Of a stretch of 12,281 nucleotides of DNA, positions 7,266 to 12,281 are shown in pieces. Origin of the DNA: an uncultured Prevotellaceae bacterium (GTDB taxonomy: Bacteria > Bacteroidota > Bacteroidia > Bacteroidales > Muribaculaceae). The notes under the pieces were generated by a model. That model made no database searches, was not told the origin of the DNA, and saw nothing but the letters and a program-made list of their open reading frames with translations. The stretch lies in contig CAMYCE010000058.1 in NCBI GenBank assembly GCA_947254205.1, forward strand, positions 1 through 12,281, read 5' to 3'. Each line of letters begins with the position of its first letter. Positions within the stretch are counted from its first letter, which is position 1. The position numbers and the translations under genes are program-made.

Positions 7266-7273
7266 CAAATTTA
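7266..7273 (-). promoter_or_regulatory. Candidate glnS -7 promoter element
   Basis: On the minus strand the sequence reads TAAATTTG, a perfect TAnnTTTG match, 84 nt upstream of the glnS ATG. No good -33 TTTG is seen at the expected spacing, so the call rests on one element in AT-rich DNA. Confidence 0.35.
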
Positions 7274-7323
7274 CTAAAAATAGTCCACATTTATAAGACT
7301 TAAGCCTTTAAAAAAGTAATTTC

Positions 7324-7343
7324 ATTGGTGGTTGAGCACCAAT
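7324..7343. promoter_or_regulatory. Dyad 1 in the glnS/nrdD region, possible operator
   Basis: A perfect 7-bp inverted repeat, ATTGGTG-GTTGAG-CACCAAT. The core TTGGTG/CACCAA recurs in shorter form at 7360-7373. Two related GC-containing dyads in otherwise AT-rich DNA suggest a DNA-binding site or an RNA hairpin. No known regulator consensus is recognised. Confidence 0.45.
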
Positions 7344-7359
7344 ATGGGTTAAGAAAACA

Positions 7360-7372
7360 TGGTGTTGCACCA
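7360..7372. promoter_or_regulatory. Dyad 2 in the glnS/nrdD region, related to dyad 1
   Basis: TGGTG-TTG-CACCA, a 5-bp inverted repeat sharing the half-sites of dyad 1 with a 3-nt spacer. Its centre is about 32 bp from that of dyad 1, close to three helical turns. It lies upstream of the candidate nrdD promoter. Confidence 0.4.
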
Positions 7373-7461
7373 AACGTGTTGTTCTTGAATAATTTGCAGG
7401 GTTGTGAATATCTTTTTTGAGTAAAAAAGAATTTTTCATGTCTTTTTATAGAATATTTTAC

Positions 7462-7469
7462 TAATTTTG
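7462..7469 (+). promoter_or_regulatory. Candidate nrdD -7 promoter element
   Basis: TAATTTTG matches TAnnTTTG. The -33 position (about 7438-7442) has only a weak TGTC. If used, transcription begins near 7476 and the nrdD mRNA carries a leader of about 120 nt containing the repeated motif, hairpins and small ORFs described below. Confidence 0.45.
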
Positions 7470-7487
7470 TCAGGTCATTGAATTTCT

Positions 7488-7551
7488 AAAAAGGAAAATT
7501 CTTGATGAGATTTTCTGACCAAAGTTTTCCAAAAAGGAAAACTTGATGCGA
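7488..7551 (+). repeat. Repeated leader motif with hairpins upstream of nrdD
   Basis: AAAAAGGAAAATTCTTGATG (7488-7507) recurs as AAAAAGGAAAACTTGATG (7531-7548), the first copy having two extra bases. The second copy sits in a perfect 9-bp hairpin, AAGTTTTCC-AAAAA-GGAAAACTT (7522-7544). The first copy can form a weaker stem, GAATTT (7480-7485) with AAATTC (7496-7501). Both copies end in TGATG, which supplies the starts of the two small ORFs. No T-run follows the strong hairpin, so it is not a standard attenuator. Possible leader control of nrdD is inference. Confidence 0.55.
7505..7546 (+). CDS. Possible 13-codon leader ORF upstream of nrdD
   Basis: ATG 7505 opens a frame reading MRFSDQSFPKRKT and stopping at TGA 7544-7546, whose last A is the first base of the next small ORF's ATG (TGATG). 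The frame runs through the 9-bp hairpin, so a translating ribosome would open it. There is GGAAAA about 8 nt upstream. Short frames arise easily by chance; support is only positional. Confidence 0.2.
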   Translation: MRFSDQSFPKRKT

Positions 7552-7593
7552 AAAAACTTAAACAATATTTTTAGGACTAACAACTCAAAATAG
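7546..7593 (+). CDS. Possible 15-codon leader ORF directly before nrdD
   Basis: ATG 7546 (overlapping the stop of the preceding small ORF) gives MRKNLNNIFRTNNSK and stops at TAG 7591-7593, 4 nt before the nrdD ATG. GGAAAA of the second motif copy lies about 5 nt upstream. The arrangement would allow chained translation into nrdD, but there is no evidence that the peptide is made. Confidence 0.2.
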   Translation: MRKNLNNIFRTNNSK

Positions 7594-7597
7594 AAAT

Positions 7598-9730
7598 ATG
7601 GAAATCAAAAATTTTGCAATAACAAAGCGCGATGGGTCGAAAGATTCTTTTTCTCTCGACAAGATAATGAATGCCATTATTAAGGCATTTGAAAGTGTGA
7701 ATGAGCCTGCCAATTTAGGGTCTATTTCGAAGATAATCAGCCACTTAGATTTGAGTGAAGGCATCACGGTTGAGGATATTCAAAATCAGGTCGAGGAGGC
7801 TCTCATGAGCGAAGGCTACTACAAGGTGGCCAAGTCGTTTATGCTCTATCGCCAACAGCACACCGAAGACCGCGAAACGCTTGCCAAGTTAAACTTTTTG
7901 GAAAACTACATGGAGGCTTCAAATGCCGCTACTGGTTCAAAATATGATGCCAATGCCAATGTTGAACACAAAAATATTGCCACTCTCATTGGTGAGTTGC
8001 CCAAGGCTAGTTTCATTCGTTTGAATCGTCGCTTGCTGGTGAATCGCATCAAGAAAATGTATGGCAAAGCTTTGGCCGATGAATACATCGACATGCTCAC
8101 TCATCATTTTATATATAAAAATGACGAAACGAGCCTTGCCAACTATTGCGCCTCTATCACCATGTATCCATGGCTCAAGGGGGGCACAGTGAGCATTGGT
8201 GGCAATTCCACAGCTCCCACCAACCTCAAGTCGTTTTGTGGTGGATTCATCAACATGGTGTTTATGGTGAGTTCGATGCTGTCGGGTGCTTGTGCCACTC
8301 CCGAATTTTTGATGTATATGAACTATTTCATCGAAAAAGAATATGGCGAAGATTATTATAAACGTGCCGATGAGGTGGCCGACCTCTCGCTCAAGCATCG
8401 CTCTATCGACAAGGTGATTACCGATTGTTTTGAGCAAATTGTCTACTCGCTCAATCAGCCCACAGGCGCTCGCAACTATCAGGCTGTGTTTTGGAATGTG
8501 GCCTACTATGACCGCTTCTACTTTGAGTCGCTTTTTGAAAACTTCTATTTCCCCGATGGCACTCGCCCACACTGGGAGAGCCTCTCTTGGTTGCAAAAAC
8601 GCTTCATGACTTGGTTTAATGCCGAGCGCACCAAGACCATGCTCACCTTCCCCGTTGAAACTATGGCTATGCTCACCAAAGATGGCGACTGCCTTGACAC
8701 TGAATGGGGCGACTTCACTGCCGAGATGTATGCCCAAGGACACAGCTTCTTCACCTATTTGAGCGACAATGCCGATAGCTTGAGTTCGTGTTGCCGCCTG
8801 CGCAACGAGATTCAAGACAATGGTTTCAGCTACACGCTGGGTGCCGGCGGTGTGAGCACAGGCTCCAAGAGTGTGCTCACCATCAATCTCAACCGTTGCA
8901 TTCAATATGCAGTGAATCATCAGCTCGATTATAAAGAATATTTGGCCCACATCATCGACTTGTGCCACAAGGTGCAAAGTGCCTATAACGAGAACCTGCG
9001 CGAGTTGCAGGAGCATGGCATGTTGCCACTCTTTGATGCAGGCTACATCAACATCGATCGTCAATATCTCACCATAGGCATCAATGGCCTTGTCGAGGCA
9101 GCCGAGTTTTTGGGACTTAAAATCACACCCAACGACGACTACAAGGCATTTGTGCAAGGTGTGTTGAGCCTCGTTGAAAAATACAACAAGCAATATCGCA
9201 CCAAGAAGGTGATGTTTAACTGCGAAATGATTCCTGCCGAAAATGTGGGAGTGAAACATGCCAAGTGGGATCGTGAAGACGGCTACTTGGTGACTCGCGA
9301 CTGCTACAACAGCTACTTCTATGTGGTTGAAGATGAAAGCCTCTCGGTGATCGACAAGTTCAAGTTGCATGGAGCCCCCTACATTGAGCATCTCACTGGT
9401 GGCTCGGCTTTGCACATGAATCTTGAAGAGCATCTCTCGCAGGCACAATATCGCCAGCTGCTCAAGGTCGCAGCTAAGGAAGGGTGCAACTATTTCACAT
9501 TCAACATTCCCAACACTGTGTGCAACGATTGTGGCTACATCGACAAGCGCTATCTCAAGGAGTGCCCCAAGTGTCACTCCCACAATGTCGACTATATGAC
9601 GCGCATCATTGGCTATCTCAAGCGAGTGAGCAACTTCTCGGTGGCGCGCCAGCAAGAGGCTCATCGACGCTTCTATGCCGGCTCAAGCAAAGTGCCAGCT
9701 TGCGACCATGCCAATGCTCACAAGGCATAA
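7598..9730 (+). CDS. nrdD: Anaerobic (class III) ribonucleoside-triphosphate reductase
   Basis: Glycyl-radical enzyme that reduces ribonucleoside triphosphates to dNTPs without oxygen, cytosolic, activated by NrdG. Length 710 residues, normal for the family. An N-terminal ATP-cone (about 3-93: KRDGSKDSFSLDKI, then the SEGYYKVAKSFMLYR region) implies allosteric control of activity by ATP/dATP. Catalytic core: C184 in ANYCASITMY and C398/C399 in SSCCRLRNE are the likely active-site cysteines, by position relative to the T4 and E. coli enzymes. FCGGFINMVF (213-222) is also typical. The C-terminal zinc site is C642-x2-C645 and C656-x2-C659. The glycyl radical residue is G672 in TRIIGYLKR. The start ATG 7598 sits at the first residues of the ATP-cone and lacks a Shine-Dalgarno. 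nrdG follows after 60 nt, the classical pairing. Identification is secure. Confidence 0.98.
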   Translation: MEIKNFAITKRDGSKDSFSLDKIMNAIIKAFESVNEPANLGSISKIISHLDLSEGITVEDIQNQVEEALMSEGYYKVAKSFMLYRQQHTEDRETLAKLNFLENYMEASNAATGSKYDANANVEHKNIATLIGELPKASFIRLNRRLLVNRIKKMYGKALADEYIDMLTHHFIYKNDETSLANYCASITMYPWLKGGTVSIGGNSTAPTNLKSFCGGFINMVFMVSSMLSGACATPEFLMYMNYFIEKEYGEDYYKRADEVADLSLKHRSIDKVITDCFEQIVYSLNQPTGARNYQAVFWNVAYYDRFYFESLFENFYFPDGTRPHWESLSWLQKRFMTWFNAERTKTMLTFPVETMAMLTKDGDCLDTEWGDFTAEMYAQGHSFFTYLSDNADSLSSCCRLRNEIQDNGFSYTLGAGGVSTGSKSVLTINLNRCIQYAVNHQLDYKEYLAHIIDLCHKVQSAYNENLRELQEHGMLPLFDAGYINIDRQYLTIGINGLVEAAEFLGLKITPNDDYKAFVQGVLSLVEKYNKQYRTKKVMFNCEMIPAENVGVKHAKWDREDGYLVTRDCYNSYFYVVEDESLSVIDKFKLHGAPYIEHLTGGSALHMNLEEHLSQAQYRQLLKVAAKEGCNYFTFNIPNTVCNDCGYIDKRYLKECPKCHSHNVDYMTRIIGYLKRVSNFSVARQQEAHRRFYAGSSKVPACDHANAHKA

Positions 9731-9766
9731 CAAGAGTGATGATGTGAAAAAACACTGATTAAGAAT

Positions 9767-9776
9767 GTTGATCAAC
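9767..9776. repeat. 10-bp palindrome between nrdD and nrdG
   Basis: GTTGATCAAC is a perfect palindrome centred 19 nt before the nrdG start. It is short and without a spacer; it could be a protein site or chance. Confidence 0.25.
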
Positions 9777-9790
9777 TTGAGCGATATTCC

Positions 9791-10258
9791 ATGTTGAAAT
9801 ATGTCAACACAGGCATAGTTTTTCAAGAGATTCCCGATGAGGTGACCCTTGCGGTGAATCTCTCCAACTGCCCTTGTCGTTGCCCGGGTTGCCACAGCAC
9901 TTTCTTGTGGCAAAATGTGGGCAACGACCTCACCGAGCAGGTGCTCGACTCCCTCATCAAGCAAGCCGGAGCCGACATCACTTGTGTGTGTTTTATGGGA
10001 GGCGATGCCGACCCTCTTGCTGTGAATGCCTTTGCCCGGCATGTGCATGCCCTGCATTGTGGCTTGAAGGTGGGGTGGTATAGTGGCAGAGTGCGACTGC
10101 CCCAAAGTGTAGTGACAGACGATTTCGACTACATTAAGATAGGACCCTATATCAAGCACTTGGGGTGCCTAAAAGATCGCACAACCAACCAGCGTTTATA
10201 TCGACGACTGGCAAATGGACAATTTGAAGATATTACATCACGTTTCTGGAAAAAATGA
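9791..10258 (+). CDS. nrdG: Anaerobic ribonucleotide reductase activase (radical SAM)
   Basis: Radical-SAM enzyme that reductively cleaves S-adenosylmethionine to place the radical on the C-terminal glycine of NrdD (here G672). The 155-residue length is typical of NrdG. The [4Fe-4S] motif CxxxCxxC is C27-PCR-C31-PG-C34; an extra cysteine, C29, lies inside it. FMGGDAD (68-74) is the SAM-contacting GGE-like motif, and YIKIGPYIKHLG follows as in the family. The start is supported by the typical MLKYVNTGIVFQEIPDE opening; no upstream in-frame ATG exists before a TGA at 9740-9742. It follows nrdD by 60 nt and precedes the adenosyltransferase gene by 34 nt with no terminator visible, so the three are probably cotranscribed. 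Confidence 0.96.
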   Translation: MLKYVNTGIVFQEIPDEVTLAVNLSNCPCRCPGCHSTFLWQNVGNDLTEQVLDSLIKQAGADITCVCFMGGDADPLAVNAFARHVHALHCGLKVGWYSGRVRLPQSVVTDDFDYIKIGPYIKHLGCLKDRTTNQRLYRRLANGQFEDITSRFWKK

Positions 10259-10292
10259 ATAACACATTACTAAAAACACAATTCTCAAAAAA

Positions 10293-10817
10293 ATGAAAGA
10301 CAAAGAAAAAGCCTATTTGCGTGTCTACACAGGCGATGGGCAAGGAAAAACTACAGCGGCATTTGGTGTACTTGTGAGAGCACTCTGCGCCGGCAAAATT
10401 GGTTATGTGGGACAATTTGTGAAAAATGAAATCTACAATGAGGTTCATTTGGCACGATTTTGTAAACATGTGACTATCGAACAATTGGGCAATGGCTGTT
10501 TTCTCGACCGCGAGCCCAATGAACTCGACAAAGAAGTGGCCGAGGCAGCTCTCGATCGTGTGGCCGAGGTGATGAAGAGTGGATATTATGACATCGTTGT
10601 GCTCGATGAGCTCACGATTGCCATTCACTACAACTTGCTGTCGGTGGCGCGTGTGCTCGATGTGATTGCAGCACGTTGCCCCACCACCGAGGTTATTGTC
10701 ACCGGCCGTTATGCACCTCAACAACTCATCGATGTTGCCGACTTGGTGACCGACATGCAACAAGTGAAGCATTATTTTGAGCAAGGTGTGCTCTCGCGCG
10801 ACGGGTTTGATCATTGA
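10293..10817 (+). CDS. cobO: CobO/BtuR-type corrinoid adenosyltransferase
   Basis: Transfers the 5'-deoxyadenosyl group of ATP to cob(I)alamin or cob(I)yrinic acid a,c-diamide, producing the adenosylcobalamin coenzyme form; cytosolic. The 174-residue length is a little shorter than E. coli BtuR (196), which has a longer N-terminus. P-loop: YTGDGQGKTTAAFG with GDGQGKTT at 14-21. Walker-B-like DIVVLDELTIAI (100-111; D105, E106). VTGRYAPQQLIDVADLVT (136-153) and QVKHYFEQGV (157-166) match the family ending, finishing in SRDGFDH. The LGNGCF (65-70) stretch replaces the MGxGFTW of enterobacterial BtuR, as in other Bacteroidales homologues I recall. No other cobalamin-synthesis gene is nearby, so salvage of imported corrinoids is plausible. 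It probably shares a transcript with nrdDG. Whether its preferred substrate is an intermediate or complete cobalamin cannot be told. Confidence 0.9.
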   Translation: MKDKEKAYLRVYTGDGQGKTTAAFGVLVRALCAGKIGYVGQFVKNEIYNEVHLARFCKHVTIEQLGNGCFLDREPNELDKEVAEAALDRVAEVMKSGYYDIVVLDELTIAIHYNLLSVARVLDVIAARCPTTEVIVTGRYAPQQLIDVADLVTDMQQVKHYFEQGVLSRDGFDH

Positions 10818-10941
10818 TGAATCAAGAGCAGTAGCCTCCCTTTTTGAGCCATGCATGAAACTTTGATGGCAAGGTGGCCACTCTCTCTCTTGAAAAACAA
10901 TAGAAAAAGCCCGGAAACATTGTGATGCAACATTGATAGAA

Positions 10942-10971
10942 TCACAGCTATCCACATTTTGGTTGCTGTGA
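10942..10971 (+). repeat. Imperfect hairpin upstream of the terminator
   Basis: TCACAGC (10942-10948) pairs with GCTGTGA (10965-10971), 7 bp; inside, CCA (10952-10954) can pair with TGG (10960-10962). It lies just before the terminator at 10976 and may be part of the 3'-untranslated structure of the nrdDG-cobO transcript or of an unrecognised small RNA. No RNA family match is claimed. Confidence 0.4.
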
Positions 10972-10975
10972 CCCC

Positions 10976-11040
10976 AAAAAACTTTTCTCAATACCTCTCT
11001 TTTCATAAAAACAAAAGAGTGAAGTTGAGAAAAGTTTTTT
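10976..11040 (+). terminator. Intrinsic terminator of the nrdD-nrdG-cobO unit
   Basis: A perfect 16-bp outer stem pairs AAAAAACTTTTCTCAA (10976-10991) with TTGAGAAAAGTTTTTT (11025-11040). An inner 7-bp stem CTCTTTT (10997-11003) / AAAAGAG (11013-11019) extends it. The T-run continues to 11043, nine T in all. The A-run on the left arm means it could also work on the minus strand. It begins about 160 nt after the cobO stop. Confidence 0.85.
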
Positions 11041-11043
11041 TTT

Positions 11044-11075
11044 GAGCACATCACCAAGTGGGGCTCGTTTTTTTT
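11044..11075 (+). terminator. Second, shorter terminator-like hairpin
   Basis: GAGC (11044-11047) pairs with GCTC (11063-11066), with CAC-CAA-GTG nested inside, followed by G and eight T (11068-11075). The stem is short and interrupted. It directly follows the main terminator, so it may be a backup that isolates the ROK kinase gene from readthrough. Confidence 0.55.
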
Positions 11076-11078
11076 GTT

Positions 11079-11086
11079 TAAATTTG
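11079..11086 (+). promoter_or_regulatory. Candidate -7 promoter element of the ROK kinase gene
   Basis: TAAATTTG matches TAnnTTTG, 91 nt before the ATG and just after the terminators, a sensible place for a new promoter. No TTTG is present at the -33 spacing. Transcription would begin near 11093, at the foot of the hairpin described next. Confidence 0.4.
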
Positions 11087-11092
11087 CCTTAG

Positions 11093-11116
11093 CCCAAATC
11101 TAATGACCGATTTGGG
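11093..11116 (+). repeat. Inverted repeat in the ROK kinase leader
   Basis: CCCAAATC (11093-11100) and GATTTGGG (11109-11116) form a perfect 8-bp inverted repeat with an 8-nt spacer (TAATGACC), extendable by a G-T and an A-T pair. It could be an operator just downstream of the promoter or a 5' mRNA hairpin. No sugar-regulator consensus is recognised. Confidence 0.5.
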
Positions 11117-11177
11117 TTTAAAAAAACAAGTGTTTTGAATCACCAAAATATAAACAATATTAAAAACTCAGTTTAAC

Positions 11178-12146
11178 ATGGCAAAACCTTATGTAATTGG
11201 TATCGACATGGGTGGCACCAACACCGTGTTTGGTATCGTAGATGCTCGAGGCAATGTGATTGCAAGCGACTCAATCAAGACGGCACGACATGCCGATATT
11301 AACGATTATATCGATGAACTTTACACCGAGATCACGCGCATTGTGAATGCTAATGATTGCTCGGGCAAAATTAATGGCATTGGCATTGGCGCCCCCAATG
11401 CCAACTACTATACTGGCGTGATTGAAGATGGAGTGAACTTGCCATGGCCTCGCCCCATTCCTTTGGCCAACTTGGTTGCCAATAAATTTGGCATTCCCTG
11501 CATCATCACCAACGATGCCAATGCCGCATCCATTGGCGAAATGACCTATGGTGCTGCTCGTGGCATGAAAGACTTCATGATGATCACCTTGGGCACAGGT
11601 GTGGGCAGTGGCATTGTCGTGAATGGGCAAGTGGTTTATGGACACGATGGCTTTGCTGGCGAGTTGGGCCACGTGATAGTGAAACGACGCAACGGGCGCA
11701 TGTGTGGTTGTGGTCGCATGGGTTGCCTCGAAACCTATTGCTCGGCTACAGGTGTGGCACGCACTGCACGTGAGTTTCTCGAAATTCGTTCCGAAGAGTC
11801 GAAGTTGCGCAACCTCGACATTGAGGCCATTACCTCTAAAGATGTGTATGATTGCGCCATTGCTGGCGATCAGCTTGCCAAAGACATCTTCGACTACACC
11901 GGCACCATTTTGGGTGAAGCGTTGGCCGACTTTGTGGCATTTTCAAGCCCCGAAGCCTTTGTGCTCTTTGGCGGACTTGCCAAGAGTGGCGACCTCATCA
12001 TGAATCCTGTGCGTGCTGCTTTTGAGAAAAATGTGCTGAGCATCTATAAGGGCAATAAAATCAAGATTCTCTTGAGCGAAATGAATGAGGCCGACGCCGC
12101 CATTCTTGGAGCTTCGGCACTGGGCTGGGAGGTAAAAGGCTACTAA
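11178..12146 (+). CDS. ROK-family sugar kinase, probably glucokinase/hexokinase
   Basis: Phosphorylates glucose or related hexoses (possibly N-acetylated ones) with ATP at carbon 6 in the cytosol, feeding glycolysis. The 322-residue length is normal. ATP-binding phosphate-1 motif GIDMGGTN (8-15); sugar-side motif PNANYYTGVIEDGVNLPW (73-90); N112-D113 in TNDANAAS with D113 the catalytic base; LGTGVGSGIVVNG (138-150) phosphate-2 loop; GFAGELGH (158-165) with E162 and zinc ligand H165; and the ROK zinc motif C176-G-C178-GRMG-C183-LE. All catalytic residues are present. No DNA-binding domain precedes the kinase, so it is an enzyme and not a NagC/XylR-type repressor. It resembles Bacteroides ROK hexokinases (RokA) from memory; the exact sugar is not readable from the sequence. 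It appears to be a single gene, isolated upstream by terminators. Confidence 0.92.
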   Translation: MAKPYVIGIDMGGTNTVFGIVDARGNVIASDSIKTARHADINDYIDELYTEITRIVNANDCSGKINGIGIGAPNANYYTGVIEDGVNLPWPRPIPLANLVANKFGIPCIITNDANAASIGEMTYGAARGMKDFMMITLGTGVGSGIVVNGQVVYGHDGFAGELGHVIVKRRNGRMCGCGRMGCLETYCSATGVARTAREFLEIRSEESKLRNLDIEAITSKDVYDCAIAGDQLAKDIFDYTGTILGEALADFVAFSSPEAFVLFGGLAKSGDLIMNPVRAAFEKNVLSIYKGNKIKILLSEMNEADAAILGASALGWEVKGY

Positions 12147-12281
12147 ACTCCCACCACCACCACAGCGTTTATAGCGAAAAATAGACAACTAAATTTCACC
12201 AATCACGCGCGTGTACAAGCCATTCATTAAACCCCAATCGGGCATTAGGTTTCTTGGTATTTGACAATTTATTTTGAGGAG
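12147..12281. other. 135-nt tail without a recognisable gene
   Basis: After the ROK kinase stop there is a short CCACCACCACCAC run, no convincing terminator, and a weak AAACC/GGTTT inverted repeat (about 12228-12251). The last bases end in GAGGAG, which might be a ribosome-binding site for a gene starting just beyond the window; this cannot be tested here. Confidence 0.4.

Larger units (their letters stand above)
7183..7597. other. Divergent intergenic region between glnS and nrdD
   Basis: A 415-nt AT-rich spacer with no gene of ordinary size. It holds, from left to right, a candidate glnS -7 element on the minus strand (7266-7273), two related dyads (7324-7343 and 7360-7372), a candidate nrdD -7 element (7462-7469), a repeated leader motif (7488-7551) with a 9-bp hairpin, and two tiny overlapping ORFs (7505-7546 and 7546-7593). 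Each is listed separately. Confidence 0.8.
10818..11177. other. Structured spacer between the adenosyltransferase and ROK kinase genes
   Basis: 360 nt with no supported gene. Positions 10818-10940 show nothing recognisable apart from a GTGGCCAC palindrome near 10876. Then follow an imperfect hairpin (10942-10971), a strong intrinsic terminator (10976-11040), a second shorter terminator (11044-11075), a candidate promoter element (11079-11086) and a hairpin (11093-11116) that would lie at the start of the ROK kinase mRNA. Confidence 0.75.

Noticed and set aside
7324..7544. The glnS/nrdD spacer as a known riboswitch or T-box
   Set aside because: No T-box specifier or T-box sequence, no B12-box or other riboswitch core that I recognise, and the hairpins lack a terminator/antiterminator pair with a T-run.
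7937..9664. 575-codon open frame on the minus strand opposite nrdD
   Set aside because: It lies entirely within the secure nrdD gene, shows no recognisable domain, and is rich in His, Ile and Val as expected from the complement of biased codons. It is a shadow frame.
10233..11057. 274-codon minus-strand frame covering cobO and the structured spacer
   Set aside because: Most of it is antisense to cobO, and its N-terminal part reads through the terminator hairpin at 10976-11040. No domain or plausible start context.
12152..12163. CCACCACCACCAC run after the ROK kinase gene, considered as a simple repeat of interest
   Set aside because: About four units only, in non-coding DNA; no reason to think it functional.
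1..12281. Search for CRISPR arrays, tRNA or rRNA genes, insertion-sequence ends, toxin-antitoxin pairs and defence islands
   Set aside because: No regularly spaced repeats, no tRNA-like T-loop in the spacers, no transposase or integrase, no small paired ORFs with recognisable toxin or antitoxin features. The solitary DUF4143 ATPase is not enough to call a defence system.

Overview
The window reads as ordinary chromosome of an anaerobic member of the Bacteroidales (Bacteroidota; Prevotella- or Muribaculaceae-like, exact genus not determinable here). Evidence: the predicted proteins look like Bacteroidales versions of each family; most starts are preceded by A-rich sequence instead of a Shine-Dalgarno motif; several intergenic regions carry the Bacteroidota -7 promoter element TAnnTTTG; and a class III (oxygen-sensitive) ribonucleotide reductase is present. 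No rRNA, tRNA, CRISPR array, insertion sequence or phage gene was seen.

Layout. (1) Positions 1-3959, plus strand: the last codons of an upstream gene (probably the CBS-domain tail of a ClC chloride channel), then fmt (methionyl-tRNA formyltransferase), an AlgI/DltB-like MBOAT O-acyltransferase, a membrane-anchored SGNH-like protein whose ATG overlaps the MBOAT stop, and a secreted DUF2059 protein 4 nt further on. A long hairpin at 3984-4037 closes this block. (2) Positions 4121-5366, plus strand: a single AAA/DUF4143 ATPase behind an almost exact tandem duplication of a Bacteroidota promoter, with an unusually good Shine-Dalgarno sequence. A strong hairpin at 5392-5435 lies between it and the convergent glnS. 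(3) Positions 5455-7182, minus strand: glnS (glutaminyl-tRNA synthetase). (4) Positions 7183-7597: a 415-nt divergent intergenic region with dyads, hairpins, a repeated leader motif and two tiny overlapping ORFs just ahead of nrdD. (5) Positions 7598-10817, plus strand: nrdD and nrdG (class III ribonucleotide reductase and its radical-SAM activase), then a CobO/BtuR-type corrinoid adenosyltransferase, probably one transcription unit. (6) Positions 10818-11177: a 360-nt structured spacer with two intrinsic terminators and a leader hairpin. (7) Positions 11178-12146, plus strand: a ROK-family sugar kinase, probably glucokinase, then 135 nt with no recognisable gene.

How the genes work together. 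fmt, glnS, nrdDG and the ROK kinase are housekeeping functions: translation initiation, tRNA charging, anaerobic dNTP synthesis and glycolytic sugar phosphorylation. The MBOAT/SGNH pair looks like a two-part acyl-transfer module acting on an exported polymer. I found no clearly new multi-gene system. The parts most worth a second look are the nrdD leader, the dyads between glnS and nrdD, the duplicated promoter of the DUF4143 ATPase, and the coupled MBOAT/SGNH pair.
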